Assembly: GCA_019454045.1 (NCBI GenBank)
Contig: SKCR01015058.1
Coordinates: 82,287-146,286 of the forward strand
From: Zanthoxylum bungeanum
Taxonomy: Eukaryota > Streptophyta > Magnoliopsida > Sapindales > Rutaceae
Length of the DNA stretch: 64,000 nt
Reading direction: 5' to 3'
The translations under genes and the position numbers were made by a program. The notes below the pieces were generated by a model, which saw only the letters and a list, made by a program, of their open reading frames with translations, did no database searches and had not been told where the DNA came from. This document shows, piece by piece, positions 12,171-22,777 of this stretch (its first letter is position 1; every line of letters begins with the position of its first letter).

Positions 12171-13670
12171 TTATGAGGGTTTTTCGTGTACAAATTGGCA
12201 ACCAATTTATTATCTTTGTTAAGGTCTCATCATCATACACCCTTAAACATGCATTCTAAACACATAATAAGGCGCGTAAAATAAAATAATAATGATATGC
12301 AGATGGATACTTAACACATTGTTCCTAGAACAAATCTCTCACTTTCCTCTCTCCCGTCAGCACACGTATTACTTCTAGCTATTACATAACACTTATAAAG
12401 AAACCTCATTTACATTGAGGGGAATAGGTGAGAAGAGAAATACAAAGAGTATGAAGGTAATAGGCTGGACACGCAGGTCCAATTAATAAATTCTAAATTT
12501 ATTACAAAAATTTCCAAAATTGCCCCACCCATCTAATATCCATCCGATATACATTATTCATGCATCGCAACCATGTATTCACACAAGCATGTTATCAATC
12601 AATCTAATCCAATTAATTAATCTGATAATTAATGACCATCCAATGTTCAAGCAACGATTTGATTTTGTACGAGTCCAACTCGTTTTGCGAATAAGTACTC
12701 AAAGTACGAATTCTTGAATTAAATTAAATTAAACTACAACATTAAATCCAATTAAATATGTATTTAATACTAATTCATTATTTAATTCCAAATTAAATAT
12801 TACACTTTATAAACGAACCTTTACGACTTAAATTCCAAATTTAATCGTTACAGGTCTCAAAGCCCGATTAACATCCAATGTTAATTTAATTAAAGTCCAA
12901 TGGGCTTTTAATTAATTTCTTAAGGCGTGGAATTTTGGTCAAATTGGGTCAAACCCAATAACCAAAGCCCAATCAAGGAATAACCCCATAAGCCTAGAAA
13001 TCAATTTAGGCCAATTAGGCCCAATTAAAATAATTAAGGTCCATTAGTCGCATTTGGACTTTATGGAAACGGTTTTGGGCCCAATTGGATCCAACCAATT
13101 TAACCTAAACCCATCTTGGTACAACCAAGCCCATTTAAGCCCAATAACAACTTTTCAAGCCCAATTTCCAAAATTAGCCCAATTAATTAAATCACAAAAA
13201 TTCCAATTTCACAATTTAATTAACCTAAAGTGTATTACATAATTAATCAACCAAATCAATATTTCCAAAACTCCAATTAGCCTAATTAATTATGCTTATC
13301 ATCATTAAAACATGTCCAACATATTTTAACAAAAATCAAACCCATTACATGCTAGTAAGCTCTCGTCATTTGGGGATTTTAATGTCCAATTCGGTTTCAA
13401 TCAAATTAAATCCCCAATCAACATTTCCCCAATGATTCCAACTCATCCAATGAATCAAAAATCAAAAATACCAAGATTTAGGGCATTATCATCATTCGGC
13501 CAAGCCATGATTTTTGGGGAAAATTGTTCTAAACAACTTTTCATGAAATTGATCCAATCAAACTTCAATTCAACATCATTTAAGCATACTCAATCATCCA
13601 ATTTCATCAAATCATGCTCAAATACAATTTACCCAATTTTAACCCTAAATTCAAGTTTCATGCTTTTACT
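12171..13670 (-). other. Copia-B long untranslated leader
   Basis: About 1.5 kb of AT-rich, CCAAT-rich, non-coding sequence between the PBS and the conserved gag-start block. It is colinear with 45721-47218 in Copia-D. No gene is seen. Confidence 0.75.
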
Positions 13671-13683
13671 CGCTCTGATATCA
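13671..13683 (-). promoter_or_regulatory. PBS of Copia-B
   Basis: The minus strand reads TGATATCAGAGCG, one change from TGGTATCAGAGCG at 47219-47231. It is complementary to the 3' end of initiator-methionine tRNA and abuts the 5' LTR. Confidence 0.9.
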
Positions 13684-13684
13684 T

Positions 13685-15674
13685 TGTTGGAGTTTCTACG
13701 GTCTCGAGGATCGATTATCAAGCATAAAACATACATGTGAATACTCAAGGAAGTAGCGGAATACTTACATCGATCGGTTGAGGCGATGCGGCGAAGAACA
13801 AAATTTCTTTTCTCCCTCCAAGTAACTCTCGGCAGTGAGCCGTTTGTCCTCCTTAGTGTTCTCGGCAATCATCAAGTTATGAGCTCCAAGCTTGATTTGG
13901 TGATTCCTTGCTCACAAGTGGGTTTCCCTATCACATTGGGATGACTCTAATGTGTGCTAGCACTCTTGATTTTGCAACAAAATCATCTTTTTACTTCTCC
14001 ATGACTCACGGCAGTGAGCTGAAACCAGAAGAAGAAAAAATTCCCATATGGGCGAGAGAGAGAGGAAGAGAAAATGAGAGAGTTAGATGTGTTAGTTGGT
14101 TGGAAATGTGTATCTAATACACTTATTGATTTACCAAATTTTTTGGCTTTCAAAAGTCAAAATAATTAAGCCAAATCAACAACTTCCAACAACTACTATC
14201 AATCAAATCAAAAGTGACAAGTTGTCACATCAATTGATTGACTAGTGATTTGACGCTTGATGTGACTTGCGTGCCACACTCGAATTCGAAATGCGAATGC
14301 GCTCGCAAACACTCCCGGGCTCGGGTTCGCTAATTCCAAATTAACGAATTTTTCGTTGTGACGTAATTAAATGATTATGCCTAGTGAAATCACTATTCAC
14401 ATCGCTAACGAATTAATTCTAAATTAACTCGTTCACCCGAATTAAAATCTAATTTCAATTCCGCGTCGAAATCCAATTTCGTATAATATATCGAATATAT
14501 TATTTTATCGATTATTTCCAAATTAATCGTTATCTCTCTTTTATAATATTTTATCCCAGATAAAATATCTCCGCAATTAATCCCAGATTAATTTTCTCTC
14601 ACATCATTAATTAATCCCAGATTAATAAAGTGCGAGTCATACGTCATCGGTGAATCTTCGGGAAGCGACCCATGAGATCCCCGGATATGTTGGCAGTAAA
14701 TCCGGTCGTCGGACTATCCGAACACGTAAGTACCTAGTACTACGTTTGTACCGATTTACAAGACAAGGTTGGCTTCTAGCAAAGCGCCATGCCTACCCAA
14801 TTCTCCAGAAATATCCTTACAGGAATATGTGATCTATATGAGGCATATTATACGTAGTATTGCGTATTTCGATCCAGTATCGGATGTCACATGCTAGACC
14901 TGGGGCTGTAATTGTGTCTCCCCGTACGAAGCACATATCGGATCTTTGGTAACTAGTCTCTATAATCGGATATACATGACCTAGTCATAATATCCCGATA
15001 GCTACAGCATATAAGAGAACCAGTCCCGTATCCTACGTGACCATCATATCCACTATGACTGGAGTGATACTTCTGTCTTGACATCACACCCAACACACTA
15101 CGATTCTTAATATACCCAGCAGAGGCGTACACAGAACCTGTTAAAGCCCTGGACGACCTAAAACCAAAGTATATTGATTGTCGCAAGTATTAGCGGTGCA
15201 AGTCTCAAGTTAAGACCAAATACACCTACCCTGATTCGGACTTCCATAGACACATAGTCATACTACCAATGGAATTCCGAGGGGTCTATCCAGAGCGAAG
15301 CTTTTTTCTGTACCATCGGTAAAACACAACCTCCTACTACACTTGCATGAGTATCCTATACCAAAATATATGAGAACTATGCTGTTATGCCCTCATAACG
15401 CGCACAAGTGTAATACTAGTCTTTTACGCATTATCGATGTCCAATCTCGATAATACTCTGAATATGGATATTTAATGATTAAACCTTTTTGGATTGATAC
15501 TGTCTCATATCATCTCAATCCAGGAACTAATCATAAGGACCTCCTATAATTTATACATCTTGGTGAACAAATCACAAATGATAGGAAAGCAATTTCCTTT
15601 GTCACATAGTTAATTTGTACAACAACACCATGATATGTACAAATAGTGACGCTATGGGTCATAACTGTCCAACA
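13685..15674 (-). repeat. 5' LTR of Copia-B
   Basis: A 1990-bp LTR, near-identical along its length to 5810-7822. It ends AACTGTCCAACA on the plus strand and is followed by the ATATG duplication. Confidence 0.93.
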
Positions 15675-15940
15675 ATATGATGGAATTAGCTACTCGTGAT
15701 TTGAATAAGAACTTGCATAATTTTATTACTGAAAGCAAAAAAGAAATAACAATAAAGCTTGAAAAACAAAACAGACAAAAGTTGGAACTCCATAAATTTT
15801 CAGAGAGAAAACTATGGAGCAGGTTGAATGAAAGAGGTGTTGAGCTCATCTATTTATTGAGGTACTCAAAACCTCACTTTGCAAATTGCAAAAATGTGGT
15901 GGAAAAAAATGTCAATCCACTTTCAGTGGATTGACATTTT
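15675..15940 (-). repeat. Athila-like LTR, 5' (U3-R) part, plus TSD
   Basis: Resumption of the LTR begun at 5257-5809. The first five bases, ATATG, are the right copy of the Copia-B target duplication. The minus strand reads GAGTAGCTAATTCCAT then TTGGGG across the break, matching 16440-16465 of the plus-strand LTR. An AATAAATAG TATA-like box and a T/C-rich start region resemble the promoter of the plus copy. The plus frame at 15677-15934 is antisense to this LTR and is not a gene. Confidence 0.75.
15906..15940. repeat. Perfect 16-bp-stem hairpin at head-to-head LTR junction
   Basis: AAAATGTCAATCCACT, loop TTC, then its exact reverse complement. The inner 27 bp start TG and end CA. It lies where the minus-strand Athila LTR ends and the plus-strand one begins, so each LTR may start with this palindrome. 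Confidence 0.8.
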
Positions 15941-16280
15941 CTTTTTATATTTTTTTAACTTTTTTATATTTGCATGACTTTTTCTTTTGCTTATTTTTTT
16001 TTGTCATTTTGCTTTTTTTTATTTTCCTTTATATATTTATATAAAATACATGTGTAGTTAAATACATCATAAGCTCATTTTGTAGCCAATCTAAACACGG
16101 TGAATATTTTCCAAGTCTGATTTGAATATAGTTGTCACACTCTTTTAAGTTTCTGGGTCGCGACGCTCCGAAGAAGACAAAGACACCGCACGACGCGCTT
16201 AGCTTTCAACACGTGTCCCCATCGTGGCACACGCTTCCCGATGCTTAGAGCCTTGGCGTCGCGACGCGCCGACCATTGCC

Positions 16281-16287
16281 TATAAAT
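16281..16287 (+). promoter_or_regulatory. TATA box of Athila-like LTR
   Basis: TATAAAT about 900 bp before the LTR end, downstream of GCGACGCGCC. The same arrangement is found at 28999 in the related LTR, so it is a likely element promoter. Confidence 0.55.
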
Positions 16288-16585
16288 TAAAGCCTCCAGT
16301 AGAAGAAATTTTTATACTTTCTTTCTGAATTCCTCTATAGATTTTGGAGAGAGAGTGTCTTGTATATTCATTTATTTAAAGCTTTTTGTAATGTCTTTTT
16401 CTTTTAGTAATATAATTACGAGTATTTTTAAATTACAAAATGAGTAGCTAATTTCATTCCGTTGGGGTAATGGGTGAAGGTTTTATAATGAAAACTTAGA
16501 TCAATCTCACATATATTATAATAAATAAATTGTAATCTAATGATTAAAACTTGATTTAGATCTAGATTAATTATTGACAAAATTG

Positions 16586-16730
16586 GCTACCGCCTATATT
16601 GCTGGTTTTATCTTGCTACCGCCTATATTGCTGGTTTTATCTTACTACCGCCTATATTGCTGGTTTTATCTTACTACCGCCTATATGACTGGTTTTATCT
16701 TGGTACCACCTATATGGATGGTTTTATACG
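16586..16730 (+). repeat. 29-bp tandem repeat, five units
   Basis: Units of CTACCGCCTATATTGCTGG followed by TTTTATCTT. The first three units are nearly identical and the last two are degraded. Scattered further copies (16787, 16858) and a weak form in the LTR at 29380-29450 suggest the repeat expanded inside the LTR family. Confidence 0.9.
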
Positions 16731-17192
16731 ATTTTGGCATAATTTAGTACATTGACAGGACTTGTTATAGACAAGCGGTATCACCGCCTTTATGGATGGT
16801 TTTATGTTTTTGGCATACTTAGTACCTTGGTAGGACAAGTTATCGACAGAAATGACTACCACCTTTATGGCCGGTTCTATATATTAGCATAATTAATTCC
16901 TGAGATAAATTAATTGGGTAACAATGACAATTTATATATTATAATTAAGTGAGATTTCTAGATTTGAAATATTAAAAGTGGATCCCCTAATTCCAGCATT
17001 TCATTTTATTGCTGCTTTTTCACTTAAAAGTTTCCAACAACTTCAACAAATCAAACCTTTTTCTTTTCGCTCTACTTAACATTCTATTTTACTAAATCTA
17101 TTCCCTGTGGATCGACCCCGGACTTACCAGGTTATTTTTTTACTTCGACACTTTTATACTTAGGAGTAGAAGACCACTTTTTGAGCGTGTCA

Positions 17193-17935
17193 AGTTTTTG
17201 GCGCCGTTGCCAGGGAATTATTATTTAGTAGATAGAATACTTTTTCTTTTTCTTTTTCTTTATTTTATTTTTGTAGTTTATTTTTTATTTTGTCATTAAT
17301 TTCCTTTTCGTAATTATTGTATTTGTATTTGTTTTATTTTTTGTTTAGGTTGCATGAGACACTGGTCTCGATCATCCAGCGGAAGACTAAACACAGAATC
17401 TCCATCACCTTTATCGTTCGTCAAAATGACCGAGAACCAAATTGAAAATCCAGTTGGAAATTCACCTGCCCGAGTTGAAAACCCAATTAATCAGGAAGAA
17501 AACGAGTCTCAGCACGGAGATCCTAATCATCCTAGACACTCAGACAATTCATGAATCCCACTAGGACAGGATCGCCATCTTGCATTACTTTTCCTCTAGA
17601 TGCAACACATTTCAATTTTAAATCAGGTATCATCCATCTTTTACCCACATTCTACGGTATAGAATAAGAGAATCCTTATCAGCACTTAAGGGAGTTTGAA
17701 GAGGTATGTAACACTTACACAGACCAAAATTGTAGCATAAATATAATTCGTTTAAAGTTTTTTCCTTTTTCTTTAAAGGATAAAGCTAAAATTTGGCTGC
17801 AAAACCTTAGGTCATGATCTATTAGAACATGAGATGATTTACAAGAATAGTTTCTTAAAAAGTTCTTTCCCCCTCATAGAATAAATTCATTTAAAAGGAG
17901 AATCACAGATTTCATATAAGAGTCGGGGGAAACAC
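17193..17935 (+). pseudogene. Athila-like PBS and 5' gag, truncated
   Basis: The PBS TGGCGCCGTTGCCAGG lies at 17199-17214. Gag begins at 17354 (MRHWSRSSSGRL..) with an open 66-codon N-terminus, then continues past a stop as EFEEVCNT.TDQN, INIIRLKFFPFSLKDKAKIW and LKKFFP. At least three in-frame stops and a missing start for the second half make it non-functional. The gag is cut at 17935 within the GGGGGAAACAC.. text by the Tat/Ogre-like LTR. The homologous uncut text can be read on the minus strand at 4120-4160. Confidence 0.75.
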
Positions 17936-18479
17936 TATAGGACACAGAAATCGACGACGCTATCCCGGGCTCGCGGCCCGGTTGGGAGTACGGAGTAGCC
18001 CGTGGGGGACTAAACCAGAGAACTTAAAATGGAGTCGCCACCGGGTGTGAACCGGGAAAATGATTTAAGCCCGCACTCACCCCTCGCAAGGGAAGACCTC
18101 AAACTGTTGGGTTCAGAATGGTTCCTTACTTATACCACTTGTAATGAAAGGATTTATGCAATAGTACAACCAAATCTCATGCAACACGTACCAGGTAATT
18201 TAAGCAACATGCAAGTTTGCACACCCATAATCGTAAATGAAAGAAATGAAGGCAAAATACATAATTCATGAACGTATTAAACAATAAAGTGCAATAATGT
18301 AACTAGTAACAACTATAAAGGCATTAATAATAAAAGTGAGCACACAATCTCATGAGCATATCGAATAAATAAATGCGAAAAATATAAATAAACAATAATG
18401 GTAAATGCATAAATATTAAAGAGAGCTAACTAAGCAGATGATGGGGAAGGGAATGACTAAGGAAACAAACATTCATGAA

Positions 18480-18830
18480 ACATGATGAAGAAATATGTCC
18501 AGTGTGTGCGCGTTCGTAAACACATTCGAATCGTAAATAGAATGCAAGCGTTCGAGTAGCATTTGATAACGTGTTCGAACGATAAACAGAATGTCCGCAT
18601 TCGTATAGCGTTTGATAACGCGTTCGAACGGGATAAAACCTGATGCATGATACAATAAAATGCATACGCATTCGAGTAGCGTTCTGAGACGCATTCGAAC
18701 GGAAATGAGACAGAATTCATATGTTCGTGTAGCATTCTGAGACGCGTTCGAACCGAATGAGGTAGGATGCATACGTTCGTGTAGCGTTTGGAAACGCGTT
18801 CAAATGGAATGAGGTAGAATGGCATCTGAA
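18480..18830. repeat. ~60-bp repeats carrying CGTTCGAACG palindromes
   Basis: Five to six degenerate units, each with GTAGCGTTTGAtAACGCGTTCGAACG or close variants. The palindromic core CGTTCGAACG recurs. The same motif is dense at 20575-20660 in this LTR and at 50930-51020 and 52715-53090 in the plus LTR. Confidence 0.8.
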
Positions 18831-18934
18831 ATGACACAAACACATGCATGGATAAACAAATACACAATGTAGGACTTCGTGTGCCCGATGGAACACATTT
18901 CACATTCAATCGAGTTCACCTCATCCGGCGCGGC

Positions 18935-19345
18935 AAAACATCGTGGAAAAGGTAGCCTTTAGGCATTTCCCTCGAATAGAGGACCTTTAATCCACCCTAG
19001 TTAGCCCATGCGCACTAGAATGTAATGCATGCGTAAATAAAGCAATGATATGCAAATGGTAAATGACATAATAAAAGGAGTGCAAAACATCGTGGTAAAG
19101 GTATCCTTCAGGCATTTCCCTCGAATAGAGGACCTTTAATCCACCCTAGTTAGCCCATGCACATTTTATTACAATGCATATAAATAAGTAAGACAGTGAT
19201 ACGGGACTTCGTATGTCTGATTAAACATATCTCACATTCAATCAAACATACTTCGTCCGGCACGGCAAAACGTCATGGCAAAGGTAGCCCTTAGGCTTTT
19301 TATCCCTCAAGATGAAGGACCTTTAATCCAACTTGATTTGCCCAT
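18935..19345. repeat. Repeated LTR block, three copies
   Basis: The block running from GGCAAAACAtCGTGG through GAGGACCTTTAATCCA occurs at about 18940, 19085 and 19265. It corresponds to the 174-bp repeats at 52215-52620 in the plus-strand LTR. Confidence 0.75.
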
Positions 19346-20816
19346 GCGCACTATATCATCACACATAAATAAGTAACATGCAGAAAGTAATAACACACTA
19401 ACGACTAAATCATGCTTAAAAATAAATAACATACTAACACTTAAACCATGCTTAAGACGCAAGATTGGATGAAACGAAACATGTGAATCTCCCAAGTGGT
19501 ATATGGCATTGTATCCCGAGTGCAAACTGCAATACCGTCCATTCTTATTCGGCTACGGAATTTACCTCCGGGTTTACGTCCGATATACCATAAGAGAGAA
19601 CACATATTCCATTCATTCAAGGACCACAACATGTATCAACAAACGACTCTCATGCGAAGGAATTCTAATAAACAACAAAAAGAAGATGAGAATAAATAAG
19701 AACGGTGCCCTCGTGTCTAAGCTCTTAGGTCTTCTCTCGAAAATGCGTTACACGGTCGTTGGAAGGATTGATGCTCCGCAACTCCTCTGGTTCACTGGTC
19801 CACTACTTTTGTTCGTTGCTTCGCCATTTTGAGTTGTCTTTTCCTCTGTTTCACTGATGTTCTTACTCCGTTTTGCTACAGTTTTTGCTGTATTTTTTGG
19901 TTACTATTTTCACTGTATTAAGGGACTGTTTTTGCGTTTTTTAGGGTATTAGGGGTTGCGATTTTCACTGCTTGGGCTACAGTTTTGGTGTTGTTTTTGG
20001 CGTGAATTGGGGCTGCTGTTTAGGGCTGTTGGTACGTGAATTAGGGCTGTGATTTCAGGGTGTTTTGCGGTGGTGATGTTTACTATTTATGGGGTGTTTT
20101 GGTGATATTCCTTTGCTATTTTGGGAGAGTGTTTCGGTGATAGTAGGGAGGAGGAGAAGAGAGAATTATTTGCTTCTTGCTTTTTTGCCTTGGGCGTGAA
20201 TGCTAGGTTATTTATTTTGTGTTTTTGTGAGAATGAGCTAGGGTTTCAAGGTTGGTGAAGGCTTCGTTTTATAATGGATTTCTAGGGTTTCTAGGTAAGG
20301 AAGGAAATCCTCAAAAAAATGGAAGTGTCTTGATTGGTTTATGAAAGGAAAAGATGTGTTTAATTTAGGGAGTGAATATCTTAATTAGTGTTTGATTATG
20401 GAAGGGATTTGATTTTATTTAGGAAGGGATTTAATTAGATTAGGAATAGATTTGATTTGATTTAATTTAATTTAATTTGTGACATGCATTTTAAATATTT
20501 TAGTTATTTTTTTGGATGGGTTTTGGTGGGCTAATTGGGCTTGGGCGTGAGGCTAGCAGCAAAACTAGAAGTACCGACACTGTTCGAATGCCTATTCGAA
20601 TGCTACACGAACGCCTGCAATCTGCTTGACGTTCGAACGTTCTCACGAACGCAGCACGAACTCGAAAGCAGTGAACATGTGAATTGAATCTGATGACATA
20701 TTTATTCTGATTTTCCCCTTCCGACATTCATTTCCCATGACTTCCGCAACCTAAAGAGTAGTGCTTCCGTACGAGACTCATAATCGGGACTTATATGCAA
20801 AAATGTAGTGCCTACA

Positions 20817-20830
20817 GTCGCCCCCACTTT
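20817..20830 (-). promoter_or_regulatory. PPT of minus-strand Tat/Ogre-like element
   Basis: The minus strand reads AAAGTGGGGGCGAC immediately before the LTR start TGTAGGCACT. It is a purine run in the correct place for plus-strand priming. Confidence 0.8.
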
Positions 20831-20971
20831 GATGGGACTTGTGCAGTGTGTGACAATGACAATCCTATCAAAGTTATGCAATGCATTTTTACTTACTTGG
20901 CTCGCCAGCTGCCACCTGACTTACCTACTGCTTCGAACTGAGTTGATCTGGTGGTCCATTTTCAAACTGTC

Positions 20972-21222
20972 CTCCATTTTTGGAGCGATATTTTCGGCAT
21001 CTGTTGTGTGTGCTCCATTTTTGGAGCGCCATTTTTGGCATCTGTTGTGTGTGCTTCATTTTTGGAGTGCCATTTTCGGCATCTGTCGTGTGTGCTCCAT
21101 TTTGGAGCGCCATTTTCGGCATCTTGTTGTATGTGCTCCATTTTTGGAGCGCCATTTTCGGCATCTGTCGTGTGTGCTCCATTTTGGAGTGCCATTTTCG
21201 GCATCTGTTGTGTGTGCATGTG
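20972..21222 (-). repeat. 41-bp tandem repeat in 3' UTR
   Basis: About six units with 41-42 bp period. Each contains the small inverted repeat CTCCATTTTTGGAG and TTTTCGGCATCTGT. Overlapping frames on both strands are by-products of the repeat. Confidence 0.88.
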
Positions 21223-21354
21223 GCTCATTTTTGAACCGTTACTTGATGAGATGGTATTTTCTGCTACAAACCTACGAATACAAAACAAAAATTACATGTA
21301 TGTGATATGTATGCATGGATATGTTTCCTATTCCAATGGGTTAGGCCTTCCTTG

Positions 21355-21500
21355 GTCCATTTCCGAACCATGCTCCATTTTCAGAGTGCAATTTTCGACG
21401 TCTGATGTGATAGTGGTCCATTTCTGAACCGTGCTCCATTTTCAGAGTGGTATTTTCGGTGTCTGATATGATAGTGGTCCATTTCTGAACCATGCTCTAC
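21355..21500 (-). repeat. 61-bp tandem repeat in 3' UTR
   Basis: Two full copies and a partial one, beginning GGTCCATTTCTGAACC and containing TCCATTTTCAGAGTG. The units are related to the neighbouring 41-bp repeat (shared TCCATTTT..GAG core), suggesting they grew from one ancestor. Confidence 0.8.
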
Positions 21501-21529
21501 TTTCGGAGTGCCATTCCCGACATTCTGAT

Positions 21530-21785
21530 GATGTGTAGGCCTCGACCCTGGGACGCATCCCAGAATTACAATTGCTGATACAGTGGGTCCATGACTCTGG
21601 GACGCATCCCAATAACACTAACGGACAACGGGGGCCTCGACCTTGGGACACATCCCAATACCGCTGACAATGTGGGTCACGACCCTGGGACGCATCCCAA
21701 AACTGATGATGTAGGGGGCCTCGACCTTGGGACGCATCCCCAAAACTGCTGATGATGTGGGTCACGACCCTGGGACTCATCCCCA
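21530..21785 (-). repeat. ~60-bp repeats with GGGACGCATCCC
   Basis: Five degenerate units of 'CTCGACC.TGGGACGCATCCC' alternating with 'GGGTCACGACCCTGGGACGCATCCC'. The inverted repeat GGGA..TCCC could form short hairpins. The array grades into the 28-bp array on its right, which shares GGGCCTCG.CCC. Confidence 0.8.
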
Positions 21786-22777
21786 AACTGATACTGGTGT
21801 GGGCCTCACCCCAAACTGATATTGATGTGGGCCTCGCCCCAAACTGATACTGATGTGGGCCTTACCCCAAACTGATACTGGTGTGGGCCTCGCCCCAAAC
21901 TGATACTGATGTGGGCCTTGCCCCAAACTGATACTGGTGTGGGCCTCGCCCTCAACTGATACTGATGTGGGTCTCGCCCTCACATTGATACTGATGTGGG
22001 TCTCGCCCCAAAACTGATACTAATGTGGGCCTTGCCCTAAACTGATACTGATGTGGGCCTCGCCCCAAACTGATACTGATGTGGGCCTCGCCCCAAACTG
22101 ATACTGATGTGGGCCTCACCCCCACATTGATACTGATGTGGGCCTCGCCCTAAAATTGATACTAATGTGGGTCTTGCCCCAAACTGATACTGGTGTGGGC
22201 CTCGCCCCAAACTGATACTGATGTGGGCCTCGCCCCCCATATTGATACTGATGTGCGCCTCGCCCCAAACTGATACTGATGTGGGCCTCGCCCCAAAACT
22301 GATACTAATGTGTGCCTTGCCCCAAACTGATATTGATGTGGGCCCCGCCCCAAACTGATACTGATGTGGGCCTCGTCCCCATATTGATACTGATGTACAC
22401 CTCGCCCCAAACCGATACTGATGTGGGCCTCGCCCCAAAACTGATACTAATATGGGCCTTGCCCCAAACTGATACTGATGTGGGCCCCGCCCCAAACTGA
22501 TAGTGATGTGGGCCTCGCCCCCAAACTGATACTGATGTGGACCTCACCCCAAAATTGATACTAATGTGGGCCTTGCCCCAAACTGATACTGGTGTGGGCC
22601 TCGCCCCAAACTGATACTGGTGTGGGCTTGCCCCAAACTGATACTGATGTGGGCCTTGCCCCAAACTGATACTGGTGTGGGCCTTGCCCCAAACTGATAC
22701 TGATGTGGGCCTTGCCCCAAACTGATGCTGGTGTGGGCCTCGCCCCAAAACTGATACTGGTGTGGGCCTCACCCGCT
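21786..22777 (-). repeat. 28-bp minisatellite, about 35 units, Tat/Ogre 3' UTR
   Basis: Units of AAACTGATACTGATGTGGGC followed by CTCGCCCC, period 28 bp, with occasional 27- and 29-bp units and alternating GAT/GGT variants. It lies between the pol stop and the PPT. Because 28 is not a multiple of three, each minus-strand frame reads a 28-residue repeat (GRGPHQYQFGARPTSV..), giving open frames up to 211 codons. These are repeat artefacts, not evidence of a protein. Tat/Ogre elements are known for variable tandem repeats in this position that can seed satellites. Confidence 0.93.

Larger units (their letters stand above)
5810..15674 (-). mobile_element. Copia-B, structurally complete Ty1/copia element
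   Basis: A 9865-bp element with 2.0-kb LTRs, PPT, PBS and a perfect ATATG duplication, inserted into an Athila-like LTR. The order on the minus strand is 5' LTR (13685-15674), PBS, leader of about 1.5 kb, gag, PR, IN, RT, RNase H, PPT and 3' LTR (5810-7822). IN before RT makes it Ty1/copia. Long LTRs and the initiator-Met PBS suggest an Angela/BARE-like lineage, which I could not test. In the first ~115 bp the two LTRs differ at about four or five sites, and the left copy has about 20 bp more near 6250-6275. Insertion is therefore not very recent. The coding region is heavily mutated. Confidence 0.92.
15941..17192 (+). repeat. 5' LTR of plus-strand Athila-like element
   Basis: An LTR ending GAGCGTGTCA seven bases before a TGGCGCC PBS. 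Features in order are a G-box (CACGTG, near 16210), GC-rich GTCGCGACGC motifs, a TATAAAT box at 16281-16287, a five-unit 29-bp array at 16586-16730, and the R-U5 text shared with 5257-5809. The left edge is uncertain: 15941-16140 is T-rich with no clear boundary. Confidence 0.7.
17936..20816 (-). repeat. 3' LTR of minus-strand Tat/Ogre-like element
   Basis: A 2881-bp LTR. The minus strand starts TGTAGGCACTACATTTTTGC and ends GTGTCCTATA (degenerate TACA). It matches the plus LTR at 50785-53725: the block with CACACCGGGTGGCGAC, the ~175-bp repeated 'AAAGGTCCT..GAGGG' units, the 'GGAAACCCAGACATAAATTC'-like block, and clusters of TTCGAAC at both ends. ORFs at 18426-18909 are antisense repeat artefacts. 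Confidence 0.88.

Noticed and set aside
14650..14832. 60-codon ORF (start MNLREATHEIPGYVG) recurring in several Copia LTRs (1385, 6798, 61645)
   Set aside because: It is antisense to the LTR, non-coding in known copia architecture, and its recurrence follows from DNA homology. Frame and ends differ among copies.
15677..15934. 85-codon plus-strand ORF between Copia-B and the Athila-like LTR
   Set aside because: It is the antisense of the split Athila LTR promoter region, starts inside the Copia-B TSD and ends in a hairpin.
18426..18909. Three overlapping minus-strand ORFs with repeated RTR/ECV motifs
   Set aside because: They arise from the ~60-bp TTCGAAC repeats of the Tat/Ogre-like LTR; three frames are open at once and none has domain content.
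20808..21427. Overlapping ORFs (up to 165 codons) with repeated FGICCVCSIF-type segments
   Set aside because: By-products of the 41-bp array; open on both strands and in several frames.
21786..22777. Regular 28-bp repeats resembling a CRISPR array
   Set aside because: Units are contiguous with no unique spacers, in a plant retrotransposon 3' UTR; it is a minisatellite.
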